A stretch of 43,688 nucleotides of DNA from an uncultured Prevotella sp. (GCA_905236755.1 CAJOCR010000018.1:1-43688), one strand, 5' to 3'. Counted from the first letter of the stretch, positions 6,470 to 15,108 are shown. Translations and numbers: made by a program. The notes: generated by a model not told the origin, from the letters alone.

Positions 6470-7693
6470 ATGAATATAAGCAGCATTTTCAGCAAGTGGA
6501 CCCGAATGAGTCTTGTTCTTCGCATTCTCATAGGGCTAATCCTTGGAACTTCTTTTGGTATAGCCGTTCCTCAATGGACAGCTATCGGTATTTTCGGCAC
6601 AGTATTCGTAAGTGCCTTAAAGGCTATTGCGCCAGTCTTGGTGGCTGTTCTTGTAACCGCAAGCATAGCAAAAGCCAACAGCGGCTTAGGTCCACGTTTC
6701 CGCACGGTTATATCACAATATATGCTCAGCACATTTATTGCTGCCCTATGTGCCGTAACTGCAAGTTTTGTTTTTCCTATTACCCTACATCTGCACGACA
6801 TGGCTGGCGAAGCAGCCCCCAACACTCTTACTGATGTTTTCTCTACCCTGCTCACAAACATGGTAACCAATCCAGTAACGTCATTATCGCAGGCCAACTA
6901 TATTGGTATTCTGTTTTGGTCCATCCTGTTTGGTTTAGCATTAAAGATAAAGGCTAACGAGCAGACAATAGACATAATGCACAACTTTTCTGAAGTGATT
7001 ACCAAAACTGTAAAGTGGATCATCCAGTTTGCTCCATTAGGTATAATGGGCTTGGTGTTCACATCTGTATCGCAAAGCGGTCTTGAGGTGTTCACCACAT
7101 ACGGCAAACTGGTATTGCTACTTGTAGGATGTATGCTTGCCAACACATTCATATTCAATCCACTCATAGCCTTTGTACTGCTAAGACGCAATCCATATCC
7201 ATTATTGCTCACCTGTCTGAAGGTAAGTGGCGTACAGGCATTCTTCACTCGCTCATCGGCAGCCAACATACCAATAAACATGAGTTTGTGCAAGAAATTA
7301 GGACTCGATGAAGATTTCTATTCTGTGAGCATCCCTCTTGGTGCAACTATCAATATGAATGGTGCAGCAGTAACCATCACCGTGATGACCTTGGCTGTAG
7401 CACACACCATGAACGTAGATGTATCGTTTGGCTCGGCACTCTTCCTTGGCATAATAGCTACATTGGGCGCCTGCGGTTCATCAGGCGTTGCAGGAGGTTC
7501 GCTATTGCTCATACCTATGTCGTGTGCCTTTTTAAACATCGGCAACGATATTGCCATGCAGGCTGTTGCCGTTGGATTCATCATCGGAGTTATTCAAGAC
7601 AGCGTGGAAACAGCCCTCAACTCAAGTAGCGACGTTTTCTTTACAGCCACAGCCGAATATTACGAAGCCTCACGTAATAAAAAACTCAAATAA
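6470..7693 (+). CDS. sstT: Serine/threonine:Na+ symporter SstT
   Basis: 407 residues, close to the E. coli SstT length of 414. It is a very hydrophobic DAACS-family carrier (glutamate-transporter fold) with about 8 membrane helices and two re-entrant loops. Family marks include the serine-rich loop SSAANIPINM (first hairpin region) and the substrate and sodium motif SIPLGATINMNGAAVTITV, then GACGSSGVAGGSLLLIPM in the second hairpin. SSAANIPINM with a shortened C-terminus is typical of SstT rather than of GltP/DctA. It imports serine and threonine with sodium across the inner membrane. The gene stands alone with its own promoter; the next gene is 535 bp away. Confidence 0.9.
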   Translation: MNISSIFSKWTRMSLVLRILIGLILGTSFGIAVPQWTAIGIFGTVFVSALKAIAPVLVAVLVTASIAKANSGLGPRFRTVISQYMLSTFIAALCAVTASFVFPITLHLHDMAGEAAPNTLTDVFSTLLTNMVTNPVTSLSQANYIGILFWSILFGLALKIKANEQTIDIMHNFSEVITKTVKWIIQFAPLGIMGLVFTSVSQSGLEVFTTYGKLVLLLVGCMLANTFIFNPLIAFVLLRRNPYPLLLTCLKVSGVQAFFTRSSAANIPINMSLCKKLGLDEDFYSVSIPLGATINMNGAAVTITVMTLAVAHTMNVDVSFGSALFLGIIATLGACGSSGVAGGSLLLIPMSCAFLNIGNDIAMQAVAVGFIIGVIQDSVETALNSSSDVFFTATAEYYEASRNKKLK

Positions 7694-7795
7694 CCCATTT
7701 TTGTTTCTGTACTCGGCATAGCAAAGCAATTGAGACTGAAGAATAATTCTTAATTATATAACTCAACATCGCACGAAGTGCGACTAATTACACAT

Positions 7796-7864
7796 TACTT
7801 CCCTCGTTTATTCGGATGTACCGGCAAGCCGACAGCATCCACTCGGTCAGTGACCTTCGGTTCC
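7796..7864 (+). repeat. Structured dispersed repeat, copy 2
   Basis: Outer stem GGATGT (7814-7819) with GCATCC (7835-7840), inner stem CGGC (7822-7825) with GCCG (7828-7831), the same AC and ACA internal loop as the other copies, then GGTC-AGT-GACC (7845-7855). The flanks CTCGTTT and GGTTCCA are shared with copy 3. Confidence 0.75.
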
Positions 7865-7876
7865 AAATTATTTTTA

Positions 7877-7898
7877 TTCCTTTAGGATACGTTCGAGA
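7877..7898 (+). repeat. 11-bp-period intergenic repeat, copy C
   Basis: Two units, TTCCTTTAGGA and TACGTTCGAGA, lie about 17 bp after structured-repeat copy 2. A single related unit lies at a similar distance after copy 3, so the two repeat types travel together here. Confidence 0.6.
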
Positions 7899-7988
7899 TG
7901 AAATGCGCTTCGCTAAATGATAGATGATAAATGTAAAATGATAAAGCATACAGCACAGAGCAGGTTTTATATTTCCATATTTCATTTT

Positions 7989-8059
7989 TTACTTCTCTCG
8001 TTTGTTTGGATGCACCAGCTTTGCTGACAGCATCCACTCGGTCAGTGACCTTAGGTTCC
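7989..8059 (+). repeat. Structured dispersed repeat, copy 3
   Basis: Outer stem GGATGC (8008-8013) with GCATCC (8030-8035), inner stem CAGC (8016-8019) with GCTG (8023-8026), the same AC and ACA loop, then GGTC-AGT-GACC. It is a direct repeat of copy 2, about 194 bp downstream. Confidence 0.75.
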
Positions 8060-8174
8060 ATCTTTCAATATTTCTTTTAGGACAAAAATATTATGGGCTA
8101 ACCATAAAATACCGAAAGTAAGTACGGAAAGATACAAACTCAAAAATCATAACATATCATATTTTCCTTTTATT

Positions 8175-8182
8175 TATATTTG
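8175..8182 (+). promoter_or_regulatory. -7 promoter box of the decarboxylase gene
   Basis: TATATTTG fits TAnnTTTG and gives a leader of about 40 nt to the ATG at 8229. Confidence 0.5.
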
Positions 8183-8228
8183 CAAATAACAATAATTCGC
8201 ATTAAAAGGAATCTTAAAAATAACGGTT

Positions 8229-9452
8229 ATGAAAAAGGTTTGTTTTATCCTTGCGACACTATTGCTGAGTGCGCAGTATATGTACGCCCAAACATCGGGA
8301 TGTGAGAAACTCGATAAATGGATAGAAACGTGGAAAAAGGGACAGCAGACATATTTCGGATATCCCGTCAACGAGAAGTCACAACTACATGACTTCTACG
8401 AGTGGTATCTTTCTACAGGCATGGAGGTGATAAACCTGAACAATGCCGGCGACCCTATGACCAATACACCTGATAAAATGTCAACTCACGCTTTTGAACG
8501 CGAGGTTATTGAATATTTCGCTCCATACTACGATTTTGATATTGATAACGTATGGGGAATAGTCACCCATAGCGGCACCGACGGCAACAACCATGGAATT
8601 TACTTTGGAGCCAACTATCTGAAGAACAAGACTAAAATGGAACCAATCGTTTATGTAAGCGACGAGGCACACTACTCAAACATGCGTCTGGCTCACTTGC
8701 AGAACCTTGACATGCGACTTGTGAAAAGCGATCCTATGGGACGCATGATTCCCGAAGAACTGGAGAAAGCTCTCGACACATCGCGCCCAGTACTCATAGT
8801 ATATGCTATGGGCTCAACATTCAAAGGCGCCATTGACGATATGAAGGCGCTTAATGCCGTTATAGCCCGTCACAAAGAAATTCCTGCCGTATATCGCCAC
8901 GTTGACGCAGCCCTCTTTGGCGGCTATCTGCCATTCACCAAACATAAGGCAATGGTAAGCCACAAGGAGATAGGCTTCGAGTCAATAGCCATAAGCGGGC
9001 ACAAGTTCTTCGGCATCGACTCACCATCAGGACTGTTCTTTTGCACCCGCGACATCTATGAAAACCAATCCGACTTCAACGTTACCTATCTCAACGGCAA
9101 CATGCGCATGATAAACTGTTCGCGCGATGCTGTTCAGCCTCTGAAATTCTGGTGGCTCATACAGAAGGTTGGCTCAAAAGGATGGTCGCAGCAAGCCCAG
9201 AGCATGATGGAGTGTACCGCCTATCTGAAACAACAACTCGACAAGATTGGCTGGCCAGCATGGGTAAATGAATATAGCAACACCGTATTCTTCCGCCGTC
9301 CATCAGCCGACATCGTTAATCTCTACAAGCTGGCTCTGGGTTACGACGATAACTTCGGTGGCGAACTGGCACACATCGTGGTTATGCAGCACGTGACAAA
9401 AGAAAAAATAGATGTTTTCATCAACACCCTAAAAAACAGTAAACAGAAGTAA
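8229..9452 (+). CDS. Exported PLP-dependent group II decarboxylase (histidine-decarboxylase-like)
   Basis: 407 residues. Residues 1-20 are a textbook Sec signal peptide (KK, hydrophobic core, cut at AYA-type site before Gln). The rest is a fold-type I PLP enzyme closest in pattern to bacterial PLP histidine decarboxylases: SGTDGNNHG near 115 (phosphate loop), the PLP-stacking His in DEAHYS (H148), HVDAA with Asp226 for the pyridine nitrogen, and SGHKFFG with Lys259 as Schiff-base lysine. All key residues are present, so it looks active. The amino-acid substrate cannot be fixed from sequence; histidine is a guess from family resemblance. A periplasmic location is odd because PLP is normally loaded in the cytoplasm. 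It has its own promoter and a terminator behind it. Confidence 0.82.
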   Translation: MKKVCFILATLLLSAQYMYAQTSGCEKLDKWIETWKKGQQTYFGYPVNEKSQLHDFYEWYLSTGMEVINLNNAGDPMTNTPDKMSTHAFEREVIEYFAPYYDFDIDNVWGIVTHSGTDGNNHGIYFGANYLKNKTKMEPIVYVSDEAHYSNMRLAHLQNLDMRLVKSDPMGRMIPEELEKALDTSRPVLIVYAMGSTFKGAIDDMKALNAVIARHKEIPAVYRHVDAALFGGYLPFTKHKAMVSHKEIGFESIAISGHKFFGIDSPSGLFFCTRDIYENQSDFNVTYLNGNMRMINCSRDAVQPLKFWWLIQKVGSKGWSQQAQSMMECTAYLKQQLDKIGWPAWVNEYSNTVFFRRPSADIVNLYKLALGYDDNFGGELAHIVVMQHVTKEKIDVFINTLKNSKQK

Positions 9453-9468
9453 TGGAAACATAAATAAA

Positions 9469-9504
9469 AAATGGGTTCAAAATACTACTATTTCGAACCC
9501 ATTT
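9469..9504. terminator. Bidirectional terminator between convergent genes
   Basis: AAATGGGTTC (9469-9478) pairs perfectly with GAACCCATTT (9495-9504) around a 16-nt loop, with A-rich and T-rich flanks. It separates the decarboxylase gene from the convergent fructokinase gene. Confidence 0.75.
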
Positions 9505-9564
9505 AATTTATCTCCCAACAGAGATGCTTTACTCATTTACCGAGATACTTATCTCTCTAACTTT

Positions 9565-10446
9565 TTAAAACTTGAATCTCTCTGGTATTTCTGGCATAGC
9601 ACCATTCTGAGTACATACATAGGCACTCACATTAACCGCTAACTTATGAGCCTCTTCAACCGATTTTCCATTAAGAATAGCAGCACAGAATGTTCCTGTA
9701 AAAGAATCTCCTGCACCAACAGTATCAGCAACCTCAACCTTTGGAGTAGGCTGATAATACACCTTACCAGGGGTGAACACATAACTACCATTGACACCAC
9801 ATGTGAGCACAAGCATATCAAGATTATACTTACCCAAAATCAAGAAACACTTGTTTTCAATATCCAAACCAGGATAGCCAAACATTCTGCCTATAAGGAT
9901 AAGTTCCTCATCATTAATCTTTAGGATATTGCAACGCTTCAACGATTCCTGGATAACTTCCTTGGTATAGAACTGCTGACGCAAGTTGATATCGAAAATC
10001 TTAATACAATCAGATGGAGTGTGATCGAGGAACTTCGATATTGTTTCTCTGCTTACCACATTGCGCTGAGCAAGCGAACCAAAGCATACTGCACGACTAT
10101 TACGAGCAATACCCTCAATAGGCTTAGAGAAAGGAATATTGTCCCATGCTACATTCTCTTTAATATCATAGGTAGGAACACCCTCGGTGTCAAGCTCAAC
10201 CTGCACAGTTCCTGTTGGATAAGGAACGTGAGGCATCTCATATCTCAGCTTTTTCTCTTCTAACTGCTGGACTGTTTCCTCAGCCAAAGCATCGTCTCCA
10301 AGAGCACTAACAGCAATGGTATTCAAACCATACTGTCCTGCATGATATGCAAAATTAGCTGGGGCACCACCCAATTTCTTTCCTTCAGGAAGCACATCCC
10401 AAAGTGCTTCACCTAAACCGACTACATAACGATTATCTTTTTCCAT
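9565..10446 (-). CDS. Fructokinase, PfkB family
   Basis: 293 residues, the usual length of a PfkB sugar kinase. The N-terminal motif GEALWDVLPEGKKLGGAPAN holds the sugar-binding Gly-Gly and Asn. The C-terminal DTVGAGDSFTG holds the anion hole and catalytic base Asp247. It phosphorylates cytosolic fructose with ATP, probably at C6. It is the second gene after the MFS permease (32 bp apart, same strand) and matches the fructokinase of the B. theta levan locus in order. Expression most likely starts from the promoter at 11685. Ribose or another ketose as substrate is possible from sequence alone, but the fructan context favours fructose. Confidence 0.88.
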   Translation of the reverse strand: MEKDNRYVVGLGEALWDVLPEGKKLGGAPANFAYHAGQYGLNTIAVSALGDDALAEETVQQLEEKKLRYEMPHVPYPTGTVQVELDTEGVPTYDIKENVAWDNIPFSKPIEGIARNSRAVCFGSLAQRNVVSRETISKFLDHTPSDCIKIFDINLRQQFYTKEVIQESLKRCNILKINDEELILIGRMFGYPGLDIENKCFLILGKYNLDMLVLTCGVNGSYVFTPGKVYYQPTPKVEVADTVGAGDSFTGTFCAAILNGKSVEEAHKLAVNVSAYVCTQNGAMPEIPERFKF

Positions 10447-10478
10447 AATCTCGTATTTTTTTTCTCAACTGTGAGAAT

Positions 10479-11654
10479 TTATTTTTTCACTTGTGGAATA
10501 TAGCAGAAAAGATAAGCCACACCAACTGCCATAACTATTACCGCACCAACCTGTCCGATAGCATCACTTGCAAGTCCCATTAGGAGTGGGAAAATTGTAC
10601 CGCCAAAGAGACCGATAATCATCAAACCACTCACCTCGTTCTTCTTCTCGGGTACACTCAGAAGTGCCTGAGAGAATATTATTGAGAATACGTTTGAATT
10701 GCCATATCCAACAAGGGCGATAGCAATATAAAGAACAACCTTGTTGTCGCCAATAAAAAGTCCCACCATTGACAATGCCATCATTATGACAGAGATAATG
10801 AGGAAACTCTTTGAACTGAGCACACGCAAAAAGAAACTACCTGTGAGGCAACCTATTGTACGGAAAATAAAATAAAGAGATGTTGCAAAAGCAGCATCAT
10901 TAAGAGTCATGCCCAAACGCTCCATCAAAATCTTAGGAGCTGTGGTGTTGGTACCAACATCGATACCCACATGACACATTATACCAAGGAAGCTAAGCAA
11001 CACGATTGGTTTAGCAAGAAGCTTGAAACAGTCGGCAAACTCCTTGAGAACACCACCATTGCTCTCTGCTTTTCCAGCTATTTCTTCATTAATAGTTGAT
11101 GCACCAAGCAACAATGTTGCCAACACACCAATTACCATATAAATTGGGAACAACACACGCCATCCAAGACCAAAGGTAGGAATTGAAGCCATTGCACCCC
11201 ACATTGCTATATAAGGAGCCATAAATGAAGCTATGGCCTTAACAAACTGACCAAATGTTAATGTTGACGCCAAATTAGCATCGCCACTAACCTGAGAAAC
11301 CAATGGATTAAGCGATGTCTGCATCAAAGCATTACCAATACCCAACAATGAGAACGAGATAAGCATTAATGTGAAGTTCTCACCAAAAATAGGAAGAAGT
11401 AATGAAACAACAGTAACAATAAGTGACAGCATAACTGTCTTCTTACGCCCAATCTTATTCATCAACACACCAGTAGGCACGCTGAAAATAAGGAACCAGA
11501 AGAATACCAAAGAAGGAAAAACATTGGCAACAGTATCTGTTAAATTTAAATCCTCCTTTACATAATTAGAGGCTATTCCAACCAAATCAACGAATCCCAT
11601 CGCAAAGAAACATAACATCACAGGGATTATCGTCAGTTTTAGATTTTTACTCAT
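10479..11654 (-). CDS. MFS sugar permease (fructose uptake, FucP/GluP-like)
   Basis: 391 residues from the ATG at 11654. The longer frame starting at 11687 is rejected because it would begin inside the -7 box (11685-11692). About 12 hydrophobic helices are visible; the loop after helix 2 has NKIGRKKTVM, the classical MFS A-motif region, and the first helix holds CFFAMGFVDLVG as in fucose:H+ symporter relatives. It likely imports fructose released in the periplasm by GH32. It forms an operon with the fructokinase gene downstream. A B. theta levan-locus permease holds the same position. Substrate is inferred from context. Confidence 0.85.
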   Translation of the reverse strand: MSKNLKLTIIPVMLCFFAMGFVDLVGIASNYVKEDLNLTDTVANVFPSLVFFWFLIFSVPTGVLMNKIGRKKTVMLSLIVTVVSLLLPIFGENFTLMLISFSLLGIGNALMQTSLNPLVSQVSGDANLASTLTFGQFVKAIASFMAPYIAMWGAMASIPTFGLGWRVLFPIYMVIGVLATLLLGASTINEEIAGKAESNGGVLKEFADCFKLLAKPIVLLSFLGIMCHVGIDVGTNTTAPKILMERLGMTLNDAAFATSLYFIFRTIGCLTGSFFLRVLSSKSFLIISVIMMALSMVGLFIGDNKVVLYIAIALVGYGNSNVFSIIFSQALLSVPEKKNEVSGLMIIGLFGGTIFPLLMGLASDAIGQVGAVIVMAVGVAYLFCYIPQVKK

Positions 11655-11684
11655 AGGTATTTTAAAATTTTTAGTTATCGTTGA

Positions 11685-11692
11685 CAAAGATA
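11685..11692 (-). promoter_or_regulatory. -7 promoter box of the permease-fructokinase operon
   Basis: TATCTTTG on the minus strand. It predicts a start near 11678 and a leader of about 25 nt, which settles the permease start at 11654. Confidence 0.65.
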
Positions 11693-11709
11693 GTTAATAC
11701 TATTAAAAC

Positions 11710-11772
11710 TATAGCCCTAATTTTGTTACAAAGAAAGCAACTTTTCGTTCATGTAACAAAATTAGAGCTATA
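11710..11772 (-). promoter_or_regulatory. Large dyad and candidate levan-sensor operator
   Basis: Two 21-bp arms (11710-11730 and 11752-11772) are inverted copies with one mismatch, separated by 21 bp, so their centres are 42 bp apart. Within it, 11717-11759 aligns with the region upstream of the levan susC gene: both contain TTGTTRCATG, then AAC, then GTTGCTT and a CTTT-AAC block. The motif ends exactly 24 bp before the -7 box at both promoters. It may also act as a terminator for the GH32 gene that ends at 11781, but there is no U-tract. Confidence 0.6.
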
Positions 11773-11780
11773 CTTTACAA

Positions 11781-13511
11781 TTATTTAGCCAAATTAAACA
11801 CTTTGGCCTTTCCGCCCTTAACCTTAACTATATTGTAAGGCTCTGTTGGGAACACTATATTAGTCATTGCAACCTTACCTGCTGCATCGAAAATCTCAAT
11901 ACTTGAGCTATCGATGAAGATTTGCAAAGTCTTTATCTTACCATAAGTTGGTGATGTAGTAACCACTGGGAATTCAGCGCTAAAACCAACTTCACCACTC
12001 TTGGTGCGATCCATTGATATCTTTTCGTTCTTAGCATTATAGCTGATAACAACCTGCTCGCCTTTACTATTTGAAAGAGTTATTGTGGCATTACCCTTTA
12101 ACTGCACATCAACTCGACAAGCATTTGAAAGGTGTCCTGTTGCCTTCTTTGAAAAAGCTGCATATACCTCCTTACTTGGTTTTACTGACAAATAGGTTTC
12201 ACCCTTATAATCGAATGAACTAAGGTCACGAGGAATACCGTTAGCCGAGCGATACTGCTTTGTTGGAACCTGAGCAGCATACTGCCAGTTGCTCATCCAA
12301 GGAATAACAACAATTCTGCCATCAGGCGCATTGTTGAACGAAACTGTAGCATAGTGATCCTTACCATAGTCGAGCCACTTTGTTTCTGTTGGTTCATCTT
12401 CGCAAGTGAACTTATGTCCATCGAAATCACCAACAAAATATTGAGTTGCAGAACCACCGAAAGGACCTCCGGGGTTAATATTCAGCAATATAAACCACTT
12501 ACCATTGATTTCAAAGATATCTGGACACTCCCAAACACCATCATGATTACCATATTCATCACCAAAATTGCTCTCAAATGTCCAATTCTTCAAATCGGTA
12601 GAAGAATAGAACTTAACATGAGTTTTCTCAGCAAGGATAAGAATCCAGCGCTTTGTTGCTTCATGCCAGATAATATTTGGGTCACGAAAATCAGGAATCT
12701 CTGAGGTGAGCACAGGATTAGCAGCATACTTAGTGAATGTTTTACCATTATCAGTAGAATAAGCCATGCTCTGTGTCTGCGACTGACCAGCTGATGTATA
12801 ATAAGAAATTATAGCACCCTTACCAAAGCCAGCAGTGTTGCTTGTGTCAACAACAGAAGAACCAGAGAAGATTGTACCAAAAGCATCACGCTCTATAGCT
12901 TCACCCTCGTAGTTCCAATGAATAAGATCCTTTGAGGTTGAATGTCCCCATGTCATATTCTCCCACTGTGAGCCATAAGGATTAAGCTGGAAGAAAAGAT
13001 GCCAAATGCCATCTTTGTAGAACATTCCGTTAGGATCATTCATCCAACCATAATTAGGTGTGTGATGATAAACAGGACGCCATTTCTCACGATTGGTAAT
13101 ATCAAAGGTGTTTGAAACCTTTGTTCCTTTCCAACATGCAAAATTTCTTATTGGCATTCTACCACCAGGATTACCTGTGCTACGATTGAAAGTGATGTCA
13201 ATAACTATTTCGCCCTTTGCATCCTCACTACCCTTTTCTTCTTTAATAACACGAGCAAGATTCAAAGGAACAGTATAGTCAATCTTGTTGACTGCAAGTT
13301 TACAGTTAAGTTCTTTAACCAACTTGTTATCAACCGAAACACGGATATAATCATACTCCTGACTTTCCTCAACAGGCATCAATAGGTATTTATGTCCTGC
13401 AGGAATACGCAGCATAGCATGGTTTTCGCTTAGAACTAATAGTTCTTGAGCATTGGCTGCAGAGAATACAGCCAATGCACAGATTGTAAAGAATAGTTTT
13501 AGATATTTCAT
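11781..13511 (-). CDS. GH32 fructan beta-fructosidase (periplasmic exo-levanase/inulinase type)
   Basis: 576 residues with a signal peptide of about 21 residues cut before Gln (no lipobox, so periplasmic). Residues 25-140 form an N-terminal beta domain like the DUF4980 module found before Bacteroidetes GH32 enzymes. The five-bladed propeller has the nucleophile in WMNDPNG (Asp159), the transition-state Asp in FRDP (Asp277) and the acid/base in WECPD (Glu328). A C-terminal beta-sandwich completes it. All three catalytic acids are present. It likely removes fructose from the ends of imported fructo-oligosaccharides. The start lies 1 bp after the stop of the preceding GH32 gene, so translation is coupled. 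Confidence 0.93.
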   Translation of the reverse strand: MKYLKLFFTICALAVFSAANAQELLVLSENHAMLRIPAGHKYLLMPVEESQEYDYIRVSVDNKLVKELNCKLAVNKIDYTVPLNLARVIKEEKGSEDAKGEIVIDITFNRSTGNPGGRMPIRNFACWKGTKVSNTFDITNREKWRPVYHHTPNYGWMNDPNGMFYKDGIWHLFFQLNPYGSQWENMTWGHSTSKDLIHWNYEGEAIERDAFGTIFSGSSVVDTSNTAGFGKGAIISYYTSAGQSQTQSMAYSTDNGKTFTKYAANPVLTSEIPDFRDPNIIWHEATKRWILILAEKTHVKFYSSTDLKNWTFESNFGDEYGNHDGVWECPDIFEINGKWFILLNINPGGPFGGSATQYFVGDFDGHKFTCEDEPTETKWLDYGKDHYATVSFNNAPDGRIVVIPWMSNWQYAAQVPTKQYRSANGIPRDLSSFDYKGETYLSVKPSKEVYAAFSKKATGHLSNACRVDVQLKGNATITLSNSKGEQVVISYNAKNEKISMDRTKSGEVGFSAEFPVVTTSPTYGKIKTLQIFIDSSSIEIFDAAGKVAMTNIVFPTEPYNIVKVKGGKAKVFNLAK

Positions 13512-13512
13512 T

Positions 13513-15108
13513 TTAATACTGACTTACAGTAAGATCGGTTACATCAATATTTCCACCATAATTATTGATGCTCCAGCAGTTCTTTGCCATACCATAGATG
13601 CGCTGGGTGTAAGCACAAACATCATTAATATACATGGTGAGCACAGAGTTATCTGTATAGATTGTCACATTGTAAACATTGTTGGTAGGACGCGCAAACC
13701 AATAACCATCAATACCCTCGATAAAGCCCTTGCCTTCGGCACCTTCTTCCTCGAAATTAATTTTACGGTTATTTTCATTCTCTGGATTTACTACGATGGT
13801 ATAATACTTCTTGGAATCACCACCACGAACAAAAGAGATACCAAACTTATCCCAGTTATTATCTGTCTTAACAGTGAAAGAAATCTTGTTGTGATTACCA
13901 AGGCGTGCAAACTGTGCAAAAGCATTGTCGCCAGAAAGTTTGAAACTTGTTGCTGAACCTGTGTAACCATTGTTAGCTACAACTTTCACATCCTGTGCAT
14001 TAGTATATTTTGCATCAATAGCATCTACCTTACCCAAGGTAAGAGTACCATCAGCATGCTGAATAATCTTATGGCAAACCAAAGCACCACTCCAGTTTGG
14101 TTCTTTCTCACCTACATTAATATTCTTTTCCCATACATTAGCACCTGAACGGAAAGGACACCAGCCCCAGATGAGACGCTCGCTACCATTAGAAGCTGTT
14201 TTACCAGCATAGAAAGCACGACTGTCAAGAATACCTTCATGACCATCTTTTGGCCAGTTAGCACCTGGGTCGCCAAAGCAAGCCTTCAAGCCTTCAAAGC
14301 TATCAGCCATCATATATTTCACCTTACGGCTCCATGTTGTCTGATAACCCTCGCTATAGATGAAGTACCACCAATCGCCCATCTTGAAAATATCAGGGCA
14401 CTCACACATACGATCCCATACAGCATTGAAAGAACCAGCAAACTCCCAATTCTTCATATCTGTAGAGGTGAAATCAGCAAACTTAGGGTCGCCCTGACGG
14501 GTTGCTATTACCATGTGATAAACACCATTATCCTCAAAAATCTGTGGATCGCGGAAATCATTCTTTGAAAGGTTGTAATCAGCACCCTTCAACGACCATG
14601 AGTTGTCGCGAGTCCAAGTTTTATAATCGGGTGATGTAGCACGAAGCACTACTTCAGTATTCTCACAATTTGGATTATGACCTGTATAATAGATATAATA
14701 CAAACCATCCTGCTTGTTGTAATAGCAGCAACCTGTACCAAGAGCAGCATCCTGCTGGAAATCACTTGAACCAACACCAAGTGTTTCACCAAGCGAATGA
14801 TAGTTAGCACCATCTTTTGTTGCTACTGTCCAAATTGGATGGTAGCGGAAAGGAGCATTGTTGTTAAACTCCTGAAGATAAAGCACTTTATACTCTCCAG
14901 CCTTCTCGTCATAAAAAGGCATTGGATCACCAACACGACCTATAGCTGGCGTGTAATATGTAGAATAACCATTTTCCTCTGTAGAGTTAAAAAACTCTGT
15001 TGTTGCTGCCCAATCTTTTGCAACGTCGCCTTCAAATTTATCGTCGCTGCAACCTGTCAGCGTTATAGCTGACAGTGCAATTGCGATTGAATATATCATC
15101 TTTTTCAT
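13513..15108 (-). CDS. GH32 surface lipoprotein, probable endo-levanase
   Basis: 531 residues from the ATG at 15108 (two codons inside the longest frame) so that the signal begins MKKMIYS. Lipobox LTGCS predicts lipid anchoring, probably on the cell surface. The GH32 propeller shows VGDPMPF (nucleophile Asp61 in a divergent context instead of WMNDPNG), FRDPQIF (Asp near 187) and CECPDIF (acid/base Glu236). A C-terminal beta-sandwich spans about 370-531. Gene position and lipoprotein nature match the endo-acting levanase of the B. theta levan locus. The enzyme would cut long levan outside the cell for SusC/SusD uptake. The linkage, levan or inulin, is inferred from locus order. Confidence 0.87.
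   Translation of the reverse strand: MKKMIYSIAIALSAITLTGCSDDKFEGDVAKDWAATTEFFNSTEENGYSTYYTPAIGRVGDPMPFYDEKAGEYKVLYLQEFNNNAPFRYHPIWTVATKDGANYHSLGETLGVGSSDFQQDAALGTGCCYYNKQDGLYYIYYTGHNPNCENTEVVLRATSPDYKTWTRDNSWSLKGADYNLSKNDFRDPQIFEDNGVYHMVIATRQGDPKFADFTSTDMKNWEFAGSFNAVWDRMCECPDIFKMGDWWYFIYSEGYQTTWSRKVKYMMADSFEGLKACFGDPGANWPKDGHEGILDSRAFYAGKTASNGSERLIWGWCPFRSGANVWEKNINVGEKEPNWSGALVCHKIIQHADGTLTLGKVDAIDAKYTNAQDVKVVANNGYTGSATSFKLSGDNAFAQFARLGNHNKISFTVKTDNNWDKFGISFVRGGDSKKYYTIVVNPENENNRKINFEEEGAEGKGFIEGIDGYWFARPTNNVYNVTIYTDNSVLTMYINDVCAYTQRIYGMAKNCWSINNYGGNIDVTDLTVSQY

Larger units (their letters stand above)
7694..8228. other. Gene-free 535 bp, composite of dispersed repeats
   Basis: No gene is seen. 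The stretch holds a TCGCAC/GTGCGA hairpin (7769-7783), copy 2 of the structured repeat (7796-7864), 11-bp-period copy C (7877-7898), a GCGCTTCGC palindrome followed by TAAATGATAGATGATAA (near 7904-7932), copy 3 of the structured repeat (7989-8059), a single degenerate 11-bp unit (near 8070), and then the promoter of the next gene. The TAAATGATAGATGATAA tract has stops in all three frames and also forms the end of the PAP2 gene. Confidence 0.65.

Noticed and set aside
11655..11687. N-terminal extension of the MFS permease
   Set aside because: Its start codon lies inside the -7 promoter box at 11685-11692, so it cannot be transcribed from that promoter.
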